Assembly (NCBI RefSeq): GCF_051955275.1
Contig: NZ_JBQCGW010000322.1
Coordinates: 6,932-70,931, forward strand
Direction of reading: 5' to 3'
Origin: Pseudobacter sp051955275
GTDB taxonomy: Bacteria > Bacteroidota > Bacteroidia > Chitinophagales > Chitinophagaceae
Length of the DNA: 64,000 nt
Shown: in pieces, positions 26,419-34,448 of the stretch
Layout of the letters: each line of letters begins with the position of its first letter
How positions within the stretch are numbered: the stretch's first letter is position 1
The notes under the pieces: generated by a model
What the model was told of the DNA's origin: nothing
Seen by the model: only the letters and a program-made list of their open reading frames with translations
Database searches by the model: none
Program-made: the position numbers and the translations under genes

Positions 26419-26426
26419 TACATTTG
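26419..26426 (+). promoter_or_regulatory. Bacteroidota -7 box for waaA
   Basis: TACATTTG fits the TAnnTTTG consensus and overlaps the TTG that would give the longest reading frame of waaA. This argues for the downstream GTG at 26445 as the true start. Confidence 0.5.
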
Positions 26427-26444
26427 TTCATAATTAAGTTACCC

Positions 26445-27701
26445 GTGCACCTTTTTTTCTATAATATTTTCTGTTGGTTATACCGGTCCGCCATACGGAT
26501 CGCTGCACTCTGGAACCCAAAAGCCCGGTTATGGGTCAGGGGCAGGAAGGATTGGTACAATACTATTAAACCACAATTTGATAATAATCAGGGGCCCTGG
26601 ATCTGGATGCATTGCGCCTCTCTCGGGGAGTTTGAGCAGGGCCGCCCCGTTCTGGAGGCCCTCCGCAGCCAGTATCCCGGCTACCGCCTCCTCCTCACCT
26701 TCTTCTCCCCCTCCGGTTATGAAGTGCGGAAAGATTACAAGGGGGCCGACCTGGTCACCTACCTGCCCATGGATAACAAGATCAGTGCCGTTAAATTCAT
26801 CAACCTGGTGAATCCCAGCCTGGTACTATGGGTAAAATATGAATACTGGTACTATTATCTTACCGGTCTGCGCAAAAAACAGGTGCCTGTGCTGCTTATT
26901 TCCGGCATTTTCCGGAAAGACCAGCCCTTTTTCAAGTGGTACGGCCGCCTGCATCAGTATATCCTGGAGAGTTTTTCGCAGTTATTCGTGCAGAATGAAG
27001 CTTCCCGCGAATTGCTGAATGGCATCGGGTTCAAACAGGTGACCGTGAACGGGGATACGCGGTTCGACAGGGTGGCGGAGATCGCCGGCCAGTTCAAGCC
27101 CATCCCGGCCATTGAAGCTTTCTGTGGCAACCATCCGGTGATAGTGGCCGGCAGCACCTGGGATGCAGATGAAGAGGAACTGGATCATTACGCCAATACA
27201 CATCCGGAGATCCGTTTTATCATTGCGCCGCATGAAATAGAGGCACCGCACCTTCATGATATAGAAAAACTTTTCAAACATACGATCCGCTATTCCGAAT
27301 GGAGCAAAACATTACAGGCAGCCCCGTCAGTGAATACGCTCATTATCGATAATATCGGGATGCTGAGCAAGCTCTATCATTACGCTACCATCACCTACAT
27401 AGGCGGAGGCTTTGGCAAAGATGGCGTTCACAATGTGCTGGAAGCCGCGGTATACGGTAAACCGGTGGTATTCGGGCCCGTGTATGATAAATTCATTGAA
27501 GCGGATGAACTGGTGGAAAGCGGCGGCGGCATCAGTATTGAAACAGCGCTGGAGCTGGAAGAGGTGTTCAATGAATTGCTGCAGGATGAAACTGAATATA
27601 AAAAAGCCGCTTCAGCAGCGGCTCAGTATGTTGTTTCCAAAACCGGGGCCACCAAAGCGGTGACCAGTTATATTCAGGAGAACCGTCTTTTGACCAACTG
27701 A
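26445..27701 (+). CDS. waaA: 3-deoxy-D-manno-octulosonic acid (Kdo) transferase
   Basis: Inner-membrane-associated glycosyltransferase adding Kdo to lipid A precursors. An N-terminal hydrophobic anchor (HLFFYNIFCWLYRSAIRIA) is followed by the family pattern: WIWMHCASLGEFEQGRPVLE, LTFFSPSGYEVRKDY, YLPMDN, VAGSTWDADEEEL, and the donor-site motif IGGGFGKDGVHNVLEAA. I place the start at GTG 26445 because a TACATTTG promoter box overlaps the upstream TTG at 26424 and because relatives begin at this hydrophobic segment. About 418 residues. Its 3' end overlaps the convergent 27674 gene by 28 bases. Confidence 0.93.
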   Translation: MHLFFYNIFCWLYRSAIRIAALWNPKARLWVRGRKDWYNTIKPQFDNNQGPWIWMHCASLGEFEQGRPVLEALRSQYPGYRLLLTFFSPSGYEVRKDYKGADLVTYLPMDNKISAVKFINLVNPSLVLWVKYEYWYYYLTGLRKKQVPVLLISGIFRKDQPFFKWYGRLHQYILESFSQLFVQNEASRELLNGIGFKQVTVNGDTRFDRVAEIAGQFKPIPAIEAFCGNHPVIVAGSTWDADEEELDHYANTHPEIRFIIAPHEIEAPHLHDIEKLFKHTIRYSEWSKTLQAAPSVNTLIIDNIGMLSKLYHYATITYIGGGFGKDGVHNVLEAAVYGKPVVFGPVYDKFIEADELVESGGGISIETALELEEVFNELLQDETEYKKAASAAAQYVVSKTGATKAVTSYIQENRLLTN

Positions 27702-28438
27702 TAGAAATGGCGGGTAACGGGTTTGGTTTCATCCCATCCCAGTTTCACTTTCAATTCCCTTTCAATCCAGTACTCGGCTTCGGGCAGGATGCGGAAACCA
27801 TTGATGGTTTTTATGCTGCGTTCGTACATCACTTCATCTCCACGGAAAAGTTCACTGATGAATACAAAGCGATCGTTCACACCGATGGCGCGTTTGAGAT
27901 CACGAACAGGAGAATCGTTGAGCCGGTGACCTACTTCCACCACCTCTTCTTTTAACTTATCATTAAGAGAGGATTGGGTGGCAAAAGCGATGGAATCATT
28001 GATTTCACGACCTGATGACTGGTGTGCGAGCGTGGGTATCTCACGGATAGGATCGTAATGATACCCGTTGCTCTGTCCGTGCATCACAGGAACTTCCTCT
28101 ACTTCCGGAATGGTTTCTTCCTGAACAGGCTCTTCAAAAACCGGTAGTTCAGGCTCCTGCACGGGCTCCGGTTCAGGTTGCTTCTGCACCGGGGCAGGTG
28201 GTGTAATAACAGGGAATGAAGAACGGCTGGAAGGCATAACCACGGCCACTTTGGAGGTACCCGGCACTTTCCGCGACACGGCAGACAATTGCACCAGCTC
28301 CGACTCAATCAATTGAGCCGTCACTAATAGTTGCGAGGGATCAGCATTTTGTTCGAATTGTTCGTTTAATTTGCTGATCAATTGTGCTAAACGCTCCATA
28401 ATCAGTGGGTACTTTTGTGGGTTATGTGTTTGTACCAT
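27674..28438 (-). CDS. Conserved Bacteroidota protein of unknown function, Pro/Glu-rich linker
   Basis: About 254 residues from the ATG at 28438 (MVQTHNPQK); longer frames would run into tdk. An N-terminal helical segment (LIMERLAQLISKLNEQFEQN) leads to a low-complexity linker rich in Pro, Glu and Val, then a well-structured C-terminal module containing LKRAIGVNDRFVFISELFRG, YERSIKTINGF, EAEYWIEREL and YQLVKRRF. I recognise the C-terminal module as conserved among Bacteroidota but know no function. No signal peptide or membrane segment. It diverges from tdk, with only 34 bases between the starts, and overlaps waaA at its 3' end. Confidence 0.75.
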   Translation of the reverse strand: MVQTHNPQKYPLIMERLAQLISKLNEQFEQNADPSQLLVTAQLIESELVQLSAVSRKVPGTSKVAVVMPSSRSSFPVITPPAPVQKQPEPEPVQEPELPVFEEPVQEETIPEVEEVPVMHGQSNGYHYDPIREIPTLAHQSSGREINDSIAFATQSSLNDKLKEEVVEVGHRLNDSPVRDLKRAIGVNDRFVFISELFRGDEVMYERSIKTINGFRILPEAEYWIERELKVKLGWDETKPVTRHFYQLVKRRFS

Positions 28439-28441
28439 AAA

Positions 28442-28472
28442 GTTAACAATTATTATACCTATTTCCGTTAAC
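28442..28472. promoter_or_regulatory. Shared divergent promoter with paired GTTAAC palindromes
   Basis: The 34 bases between the two divergent starts hold GTTAAC at 28442-28447 and again at 28467-28472, the second touching the tdk ATG. Two identical 6-bp palindromes separated by 19 bases could be an operator, or chance in AT-rich DNA. Confidence 0.3.
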
Positions 28473-29039
28473 ATGTTCATAGAACCTAACATATCCGGTG
28501 AGCGGCGTGGAAGTATAGAAGTGATCTGCGGCTCCATGTTTTCGGGAAAAACGGAAGAGTTGATCAGACGACTGAAACGCGCGCGCATCGCCAATCTCCG
28601 GGTAGAGATCTTCAAACCCAAAATAGATACGCGATATCACGAACAACAGATTGTTTCACATGATGAAAACGCCATTCTCTCTACTCCTATCGAAAGCGCA
28701 CAGACCATCCTTTTACTGGCCAGTGATGTGGATGTAGTAGGTATCGATGAGGCCCAGTTCTTTGATGACCAGTTACCGGATGTATGTGATCAGCTGGCAT
28801 ACCGCGGTGTACGGGTGATCATTGCGGGCCTGGATATGGATTACTCCGGTAAGCCCTTCGGACAGATGCCCTTCCTCCTTGCCAAAGCAGATTATATCAC
28901 CAAGCTTCATGCCATCTGCATGAAATGTGGAAATATAGCCAACTACTCTTATCGCAAAGTGGCAAGTCCCACCCAACTGCTATTGGGTGAAAAAGACCTC
29001 TATGAACCGCGTTGCCGCAAATGTTATTACGAAAGATAA
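28473..29039 (+). CDS. tdk: Thymidine kinase
   Basis: Salvage enzyme phosphorylating thymidine with ATP. A 188-residue type II enzyme: Walker A in CGSMFSGKTEELIRRL, the lid/DEAQ motif VVGIDEAQFFDD, YRGVRVIIAGLDMDY with FGQMPFLLAKAD, and zinc ribbons in CMKCGN and CRKCYY. The ATG at 28473 (MFIEPNISG) is chosen because upstream in-frame sequence overlaps the divergent gene. The gene ends just before a REP-like hairpin. Confidence 0.95.
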   Translation: MFIEPNISGERRGSIEVICGSMFSGKTEELIRRLKRARIANLRVEIFKPKIDTRYHEQQIVSHDENAILSTPIESAQTILLLASDVDVVGIDEAQFFDDQLPDVCDQLAYRGVRVIIAGLDMDYSGKPFGQMPFLLAKADYITKLHAICMKCGNIANYSYRKVASPTQLLLGEKDLYEPRCRKCYYER

Positions 29040-29053
29040 AAGATAATTATGCA

Positions 29054-29092
29054 GTGCCCAGTCGCTCGCTTCTGGCGAGCGACTGCTCTCCG
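29054..29092. repeat. REP-like palindrome, copy a (short form)
   Basis: GTGCCCAGTCGCTCGC starts as in the longer copies at 37389, 53641 and 61744, but only one hairpin remains: CAGTCGCTCGC (29059-29069) with GCGAGCGACTG (29075-29085), an 11-bp perfect stem with a 5-base loop. Located between the convergent ends of tdk and the DUF6263-like gene, where it can act as a terminator for both. Confidence 0.75.
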
Positions 29093-29095
29093 ATA

Positions 29096-29989
29096 TTACA
29101 ATTTCTTACAACTCGCCCTGATCACGGAGCTTTGTTTATAGGGCTCATTTTCCACCTTGCCTTCCATCACTGCTTCAATGTAAACAGACTCGATCATACC
29201 TGTGTGCCTGTTTATTTTAAAACTTCCTTCCTGCCCCACTTTCAGTGAAGTGGACGTTGTATTGTCCGTAAACCCTGAACCGCCCAGGATCAGTGTCACC
29301 TGGTCTCCTTTGATCTCAGACACCTTATATACCTGTAAAACAGTCAGCGGGATGGCGCCCGGAACCTGGTACACACGATTGAGCGTGTCTCCTTTTTTGA
29401 TCATATAGCCGGGAAATTCGGGGAAGATGGACGAGAGCATGGCCGACGCGGCAGCCGGAGAGAATTGTCCGGCAGCTATATCCCATACCTTGCTGAATTC
29501 CGCAGAATTGGCGGCAGTGGAATCAGGCAGTACTTTTTTAGTGATGGCATGAAGCAGTGGTGTAAAGGAGCCAATATTTTCGAGTTTCCCGAGATTATTC
29601 ATCCCGTAGCTGAATGACTGCCCCTGCACTCCCTGCCAAACAGCGGGAACAAGTGTGCGTGGGTCATCACTGCGGTAGGGAACGGGATGGTCTGTGTCAA
29701 CATTCAGGCTGTCCGTTGCATTGATGACCTTTACCCAAAAGCGTTTATACGTGGCATTTATATTCAGTCCTGTATCCTGCACAGGCTTCAATATAAGGGA
29801 GCTGCCCAGGCTATGGGTCTGTTTTGCCCCTTTATAATCAGCTGTCAGGTCTTCCTGGTAAGCGAGCTCATACGGCTGGTTCTTCTCCGGCACAAAGCGG
29901 AGATCAATCGTTTCTTCTTTACAGGAAGACATCATTACAACACCGCATAAAAGCGGCAAACAGACTGCTATACAGGATCTTAAAGTCAT
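29096..29989 (-). CDS. DUF6263-like lipoprotein
   Basis: A 297-residue predicted lipoprotein with lipobox VMMSSC (Cys near residue 23). The body resembles the DUF6263 group: an early YELAYQEDLTADYKGAKQTH, central GMNNLGKLENIGSFTPLL and WDIAAGQFSPAAASAMLSSI, and a late GQEGSFKINRHTGMIESVYI. Function unknown. Probably faces the periplasm or the outer membrane. It is monocistronic, divergent from ccmB with 59 bases between starts. Confidence 0.75.
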   Translation of the reverse strand: MTLRSCIAVCLPLLCGVVMMSSCKEETIDLRFVPEKNQPYELAYQEDLTADYKGAKQTHSLGSSLILKPVQDTGLNINATYKRFWVKVINATDSLNVDTDHPVPYRSDDPRTLVPAVWQGVQGQSFSYGMNNLGKLENIGSFTPLLHAITKKVLPDSTAANSAEFSKVWDIAAGQFSPAAASAMLSSIFPEFPGYMIKKGDTLNRVYQVPGAIPLTVLQVYKVSEIKGDQVTLILGGSGFTDNTTSTSLKVGQEGSFKINRHTGMIESVYIEAVMEGKVENEPYKQSSVIRASCKKL

Positions 29990-30048
29990 ACCGGGTGGAG
30001 TGGAATTATTGAATAAAGTACGGAAATTATCAGCAGTTGACCGCTTAA

Positions 30049-30741
30049 ATGTTAATTTCGCGCAACAATAACGCTGATTCCATCAATTCATTTCAATCCA
30101 TACTGGCACTTGTAAAAAAAGACCTGCTCCTGGAAGTCAGGCAGCAGTATACTTTTTATGGCGTGATATTGTATGTGGCCAGTACCATTTTTGTATTGTA
30201 CCTGGCCATGAATCATCCGGAGGACAATGTCTGGAATGGATTGTTCTGGATGATCCAGCTTTTTATCTGTGTGAATGCGGTGGCCAAGAGCTTCCTGGCC
30301 GAGAGCCGGGGGCGGATGCTGTACTTCTATACTATTGCCGGCGCCCGGGATTTTGTACTGAGCAAGTTGCTTTTCAATGCCATGCTGATGGTAGTGATGA
30401 GCCTGGTGAGCATGCTGCTTTTCTTCCTGCTGATGGGCAATCCCATCAACAACCCCTGGACTTTCACAGGTATCGTATGCCTGGGGGGCTGCAGTCTCAG
30501 CCTTGTTTTCACTTTCCTGGCGGCCATTGCGGCCAGGGCACAGCAGAATGCGGCGCTGATGGCCATTATGGGTTTTCCGCTGATCATTCCGCAGCTGATG
30601 CTGCTGATGAAGATCTCCACGGTGGCTTTTGCAGATGTGATACAGGCCGGCCTCGGACAGCTGGTAATGCTGCTGGCGGGGCTGGATATACTGGTAGTAC
30701 TGCTGGCGGTGATCCTGTTTCCCTTTCTGTGGAAGGATTAA
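30049..30741 (+). CDS. ccmB: Heme exporter subunit CcmB
   Basis: Membrane subunit of the CcmAB transporter of cytochrome c maturation (System I). 230 residues with about six membrane helices; typical features are LALVKKDLLLEVRQQY near the start, FLAESRGRMLYFYTIAGARD after helix 2, and the Gly/Leu-rich final helices (GLGQLVMLLAGLDILVVLL). The ATP-binding partner CcmA is not in this window. ccsA and ccmD follow after a 253-base gap containing its own promoter-like box. Confidence 0.9.
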   Translation: MLISRNNNADSINSFQSILALVKKDLLLEVRQQYTFYGVILYVASTIFVLYLAMNHPEDNVWNGLFWMIQLFICVNAVAKSFLAESRGRMLYFYTIAGARDFVLSKLLFNAMLMVVMSLVSMLLFFLLMGNPINNPWTFTGIVCLGGCSLSLVFTFLAAIAARAQQNAALMAIMGFPLIIPQLMLLMKISTVAFADVIQAGLGQLVMLLAGLDILVVLLAVILFPFLWKD

Positions 30742-30764
30742 ATTCCCGGTTTCATTCAATATTT

Positions 30765-30799
30765 CCTGAAATTCAGGATTGAAAATTCAGGAAAACCCT
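30765..30799. repeat. Inverted repeat after ccmB
   Basis: TTTCCTGAA and TTCAGGAAA-type arms face each other around 30768-30797, with an internal extra copy of ATTCAGGATTGAAAATTC. This direct-plus-inverted CCTGAA/TTCAGG pattern could fold as a terminator for ccmB. Confidence 0.35.
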
Positions 30800-30875
30800 G
30801 GTTTCCTGCCGATTCAATCAAACAACTGCGTAAAAACGACAGGTTTTTTCATTTTTCTTGTTTTAGCATTCATTA

Positions 30876-30907
30876 TTTCGCTTTTACTATCCCTTCCCCT
30901 AATTTTG
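30876..30907 (+). promoter_or_regulatory. Candidate Bacteroidota promoter for ccsA-ccmD
   Basis: TAATTTTG at 30900-30907 fits TAnnTTTG, and TTTCG at 30876 lies where a -33 TTTG is expected. The start codon of ccsA is 88 bases further. Confidence 0.35.
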
Positions 30908-30994
30908 CCCCACCTAATCAGGTAGTTGGCGATTACCCTAAACGCTGTGCTGAAGCAAAATGGCCAACGTCCGATCATCTAATCGAACCGGAAT

Positions 30995-31666
30995 ATGCGC
31001 CAGTATTGGTGGAAAATACTAAGTATCGTTTTACTGCTCTACACTTTTATTGCAGGTTTCCTCATCAAAGTACCAATCATCGGTAATTTGTATGAAACTA
31101 TCCGCAACCTGTTCTTCCATGTTCCGATGTGGTTTGGTCAGCTGATCCTTATAACTGTATCCCTGGTCTATTCGATCAGGTATCTCCGTAAGCCTACGCT
31201 GCACAATGATTTCATGGCCACTGAATTTGCCAGAACCGGATCTGTGATGGGCATCCTGGGATTGCTGACGGGTATGATCTGGGCCAACTATACCTGGGGG
31301 GCTCCCTGGAACAATGATCCCAAGCAACTGGGAGCAGCCATCGCCCTGCTGATCTATCTCGCCTATTTTGTGCTGCGCAATTCCATGACGGATATCGACA
31401 AGAGAGGAAGAGTGGCAGCCGTGTACAATATTTTCGCTTATTTCATTTATATACCCATGATCATGGTACTGCCGCGTATGGTGGAAAGCCTGCATCCCGG
31501 CGGTCAGGGCGTGGAGGGCAATCCCGGATTCGGGGGTGGTTCTCTGGACCCTACCATGCGATTGGTATTCTGGCCGGCTGTATTAGGCTGGACCCTTCTC
31601 GGCGTTTGGATCAGCACACTTAATGTGCGCCTGCGTACGTTAGAAGAAAAAAAACATTTCAGTTAA
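30995..31666 (+). CDS. ccsA: Cytochrome c biogenesis heme-handling protein CcsA/CcmC
   Basis: A 223-residue integral membrane protein of the heme-handling family. Six or so helices; FFHVPMWFGQL contains a conserved heme-ligand His, and the tryptophan-rich periplasmic motif reads WANYTWGAPWNNDPKQ. C-terminal helix LVFWPAVLGWTLLGVWIS is typical. The length fits CcmC. ccmD follows after 7 bases, so the two form a unit. With ccmB upstream it delivers heme for c-type cytochromes. Confidence 0.92.
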   Translation: MRQYWWKILSIVLLLYTFIAGFLIKVPIIGNLYETIRNLFFHVPMWFGQLILITVSLVYSIRYLRKPTLHNDFMATEFARTGSVMGILGLLTGMIWANYTWGAPWNNDPKQLGAAIALLIYLAYFVLRNSMTDIDKRGRVAAVYNIFAYFIYIPMIMVLPRMVESLHPGGQGVEGNPGFGGGSLDPTMRLVFWPAVLGWTLLGVWISTLNVRLRTLEEKKHFS

Positions 31667-31673
31667 ATCGATC

Positions 31674-31892
31674 ATGAAAAAATTCATCATAACCTTCTTA
31701 TCAATGCTGCTGGTGTTCATCGCCACGGCACAGGATAGTACTAACGATGTCGCCTCCGCTCAATCAACCGGATTGCGGGCCGATGGAAAAATATACGTGG
31801 TTGTGGCTGTAATAGTAACCATCCTTCTGGGGCTGTACGTGTACGTTATACGGCTCGACAGAAAGATCTCAAGGCTGGAAAAGCAATCCTAG
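31674..31892 (+). CDS. CcmD family protein
   Basis: A 72-residue small membrane protein. A signal-like or anchor helix (FIITFLSMLLVFIATA) is followed by a second helix (IYVVVAVIVTILLGLYVYVI) and a basic/acidic C-terminal tail (RLDRKISRLEKQS), the pattern of CcmD-like proteins that stabilise the CcmC-heme-CcmE complex. It is directly downstream of ccsA. Confidence 0.85.
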   Translation: MKKFIITFLSMLLVFIATAQDSTNDVASAQSTGLRADGKIYVVVAVIVTILLGLYVYVIRLDRKISRLEKQS

Positions 31893-31939
31893 CCTTTATT
31901 GCAGACACATTCACCATTTCACATTTAAATAGCTTAATC

Positions 31940-33349
31940 ATGTCAGAGTACAGTTTTTTTGGAGCGGTGGAGAAAAGTTTTGACAAAGCCGCTAAGTTTA
32001 CTAAATGGGATCCAGGTATCCTTGAACAGATCAAACAGTGTAATGCCGTTTACCGCATGCACTTCCCCGTGAAGATCGGTGAGAAGATCGAGGTGGTGAA
32101 AGCATACCGGGTTCAGCACTCCCATCACAAACTGCCTTGTAAAGGTGGTATCCGTTTTGCCATGAGCGTTAACCTCGATGAGGTAATGGCCCTTGCAGCA
32201 TTGATGACCTACAAATGCGCTATCGTGAACGTACCATTCGCCGGCGCAAAAGGTGGAATCACAATCGATCCTAAAAAATACACTCCATACGAACTGGAAA
32301 AGATCACGCGCCGTTACACGTCGGAGCTGATCAAGAAGAACTTCATCGGACCTGGCATAGACGTTCCGGCTCCCGACTACGGAACCGGCGAACGTGAAAT
32401 GGCCTGGATCGTGGATACTTACCAGAGCATGCGCCCTGGCGAGATCGATGCACTCGGTTGCGTTACCGGTAAACCCGTTACACAGGGTGGTGTTCGTGGC
32501 CGCCGCGAAGCTACCGGCCTCGGCGTTTTCTACGGTCTGCGCGAAGTGTGCAATATGCCCGATGTAATGCAGAAACTCGGAATGACCACCGGCGTTGCAG
32601 GAAAGAGAGTAGTAGTACAGGGCCTCGGTAACGTAGGCTACCACTCTGCCAAATTCTTTGCAGAAGCTGGTTCCAAAGTAGTAGCCCTCGCGGAATACGA
32701 AGGTGCTATCTACAATAACGATGGTCTGGATATCGATGCCGTTTTCGAGCACCGCAAGAAAACCGGTTCTATCCTCAACTTCCCCGGCGCTACCAACTTT
32801 GCGAAAAATACAGATGCTCTGGAATTCGAGTGCGATATCCTCATCCCTGCCGCTCTGGAGAACGTGATCAACGGAGAGAACGCTCCCCGCATCAAGGCAA
32901 AAGTGATCGGTGAAGCCGCTAACGGACCACTGACCCCCGAAGCTGATGAGATCCTGGCTAAGAAAGGCGCACTGGTTGTTCCCGACATGTACCTGAACGC
33001 AGGTGGTGTAACCGTTTCTTACTTCGAATGGTTGAAAAACCTCAGCCACGTAAGATATGGCCGGATGGAAAAACGCTTCACAGAGAACCTGAACAATCAT
33101 ATCCTGGGCCAGATCGAAGACCTGACCGGAAAAACTGTAAACCAGCGTGAAAAAGACTTCATCCTGCACGGACCTGAAGAAGTTGACCTGGTACGCAGCG
33201 GTCTGGAAGAAACGATGATCACCGCTACCCGCGAGATCATGGACGCCTGGAAATCCAACCCCGAGATCCCCGATATGCGCACAGCCGCATATGTGGTGGC
33301 CATCAACAAGGTAGGTACCAGCTATGCTGAGCTCGGCATCTTCCCATAA
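31940..33349 (+). CDS. gdhA: Glu/Leu/Phe/Val-family dehydrogenase, likely glutamate dehydrogenase
   Basis: NAD(P)-dependent oxidative deamination of glutamate or the reverse assimilation of ammonia. A 469-residue enzyme: LPCKGGIRFAMSVNLDEVMA with substrate and catalytic Lys, CAIVNVPFAGAKGGI, VPAPDYGTGEREMAW with the catalytic Asp, TGLGVFYGLRE, and the Rossmann motif VVQGLGNVGYHSAKFF. The C-terminal third (LNNHILGQIEDLTGK to the end) is longer than in small bacterial enzymes. Monocistronic, closed by a strong terminator. Confidence 0.93.
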   Translation: MSEYSFFGAVEKSFDKAAKFTKWDPGILEQIKQCNAVYRMHFPVKIGEKIEVVKAYRVQHSHHKLPCKGGIRFAMSVNLDEVMALAALMTYKCAIVNVPFAGAKGGITIDPKKYTPYELEKITRRYTSELIKKNFIGPGIDVPAPDYGTGEREMAWIVDTYQSMRPGEIDALGCVTGKPVTQGGVRGRREATGLGVFYGLREVCNMPDVMQKLGMTTGVAGKRVVVQGLGNVGYHSAKFFAEAGSKVVALAEYEGAIYNNDGLDIDAVFEHRKKTGSILNFPGATNFAKNTDALEFECDILIPAALENVINGENAPRIKAKVIGEAANGPLTPEADEILAKKGALVVPDMYLNAGGVTVSYFEWLKNLSHVRYGRMEKRFTENLNNHILGQIEDLTGKTVNQREKDFILHGPEEVDLVRSGLEETMITATREIMDAWKSNPEIPDMRTAAYVVAINKVGTSYAELGIFP

Positions 33350-33375
33350 AGAGCAATGCTTGTTTTACGATATAG

Positions 33376-33407
33376 TCCCGCCTGCGAAAGCAGGTGGGAT
33401 TTTTTTT
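33376..33407 (+). terminator. Strong intrinsic terminator after gdhA
   Basis: TCCCGCCTGC (33376-33385) pairs with GCAGGTGGGA (33390-33399) over a GAAA tetraloop and is followed by eight T. Textbook Rho-independent terminator 26 bases after the stop codon. Confidence 0.92.
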
Positions 33408-33531
33408 GTAATTTGAGAACATAGCACCATGAAGTCACCATCCTACTCTCGAATACCCCAAAGCATTGTTATTCCTGATGATGCTGCCGCAGTCCCTGAC
33501 ACAGCCTGCAAATGATTAATTACAAAATTTT

Positions 33532-33954
33532 ATGTACGATATCAGATTCATACCACCTGAAGAATGGACCGCTATCCTGCCCCTGCTGCAGGTGCTCAAC
33601 AACTACACCATTTCAGAAGAGATCCTGGAAGAACGGCTGGCGGAAATGAAGAACCATCGCTACAAATGCGTGGGCGTTTATGATAATGATAAACTCATCG
33701 GCATCACCGGGGTTTGGATCCTGAATAAATTCTATAACGGCAAACATATCGAGCCGGACAATGTAATGGTTCTGCCGGAATACCGCAATCAGCAGATCGG
33801 TGAAAAGATGATGGACTTCGTGCACAATTACGGCCGTGAAGAAGGTTGCATCGTATCTGAGCTCAACGCTTATGTGACCAATGAAAAAGGAATCCGCTTC
33901 TGGATCAACCAGGGGTACAGGATCCTTGGCTTCCATTTCCAGAAAAAATTATGA
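33532..33954 (+). CDS. GNAT-family N-acetyltransferase
   Basis: A 140-residue GNAT. The acetyl-CoA site lies in VMVLPEYRNQQIGEKMMDFV (R/Q-x-x-G-x-G/A-like), followed by CIVSELNAYVTNEKGIRFW and a final strand LGFHFQKKL. The acyl acceptor is unknown. It overlaps the next GNAT gene by 4 bases (ATGA), so the two are co-translated. A pair of adjacent GNATs may acetylate related small molecules, but that is a guess. Confidence 0.85.
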   Translation: MYDIRFIPPEEWTAILPLLQVLNNYTISEEILEERLAEMKNHRYKCVGVYDNDKLIGITGVWILNKFYNGKHIEPDNVMVLPEYRNQQIGEKMMDFVHNYGREEGCIVSELNAYVTNEKGIRFWINQGYRILGFHFQKKL

Positions 33955-34448
33955 GTATGAACATCAGGAACGCTACGCTGCAGGACCTTCCCACAATTGT
34001 GGCCATCTATAATTCAACCATCCCCGGACGAATGGTAACGGCAGACCTGGAGCCTGTCAGCACAGAGAACAGGCTGATCTGGTTCGATGATCATGATCCG
34101 GCACGCCGTCCATTATGGGTGGTGGAGAACGAACAGCATAAAGTGATCGCCTGGATGAGCTTCTCTGATTTTTCCGAACGCGCCGCCTATAATATCACTG
34201 CCGAGATCAGTATCTACCTCGATCCTGCAGCCAGAGGCAAGGGGCTGGGCGGACAATTACTGCAATACGCCATCGATCAGTCGCCCGCACTGGGCGTGCA
34301 AAAACTGCTCGGCAAGATCTTTGCCCACAATGAGCCCAGCATCAGGCTCTTTCAGAAATACGGCTTTGAACAATGGGGCAATCTCCCCGATGTATGCCTG
34401 CTGGATGGCATTCTGCGCAGCGTGCTCATCCTGGGCAGAACGGTTTAA
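33951..34448 (+). CDS. GNAT acetyltransferase, phosphinothricin-acetyltransferase-like
   Basis: A 165-residue GNAT of the PAT/Bar-like group. Typical points are MNIRNATLQDLPTIVAIYNS at the start, VIAWMSFSDFSERAAY, AEISIYLDPAARGKGLGGQL at the acetyl-CoA site, and IFAHNEPSIRLFQKYGFEQW. The family acetylates phosphinothricin, methionine sulfoximine or similar amino acids. The ATG at 33951 overlaps the previous stop. Its stop shares the palindrome TTAA with the stop of the convergent DUF2339 gene, so the two genes overlap by 4 bases. Confidence 0.88.
   Translation: MSMNIRNATLQDLPTIVAIYNSTIPGRMVTADLEPVSTENRLIWFDDHDPARRPLWVVENEQHKVIAWMSFSDFSERAAYNITAEISIYLDPAARGKGLGGQLLQYAIDQSPALGVQKLLGKIFAHNEPSIRLFQKYGFEQWGNLPDVCLLDGILRSVLILGRTV

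Noticed and set aside
31943..33169. A 408-codon open frame on the minus strand across gdhA
   Set aside because: It lies wholly within the well-supported gdhA gene, and its product is rich in His, Phe and Cys with no domain; it is the mirror of a codon-biased gene.
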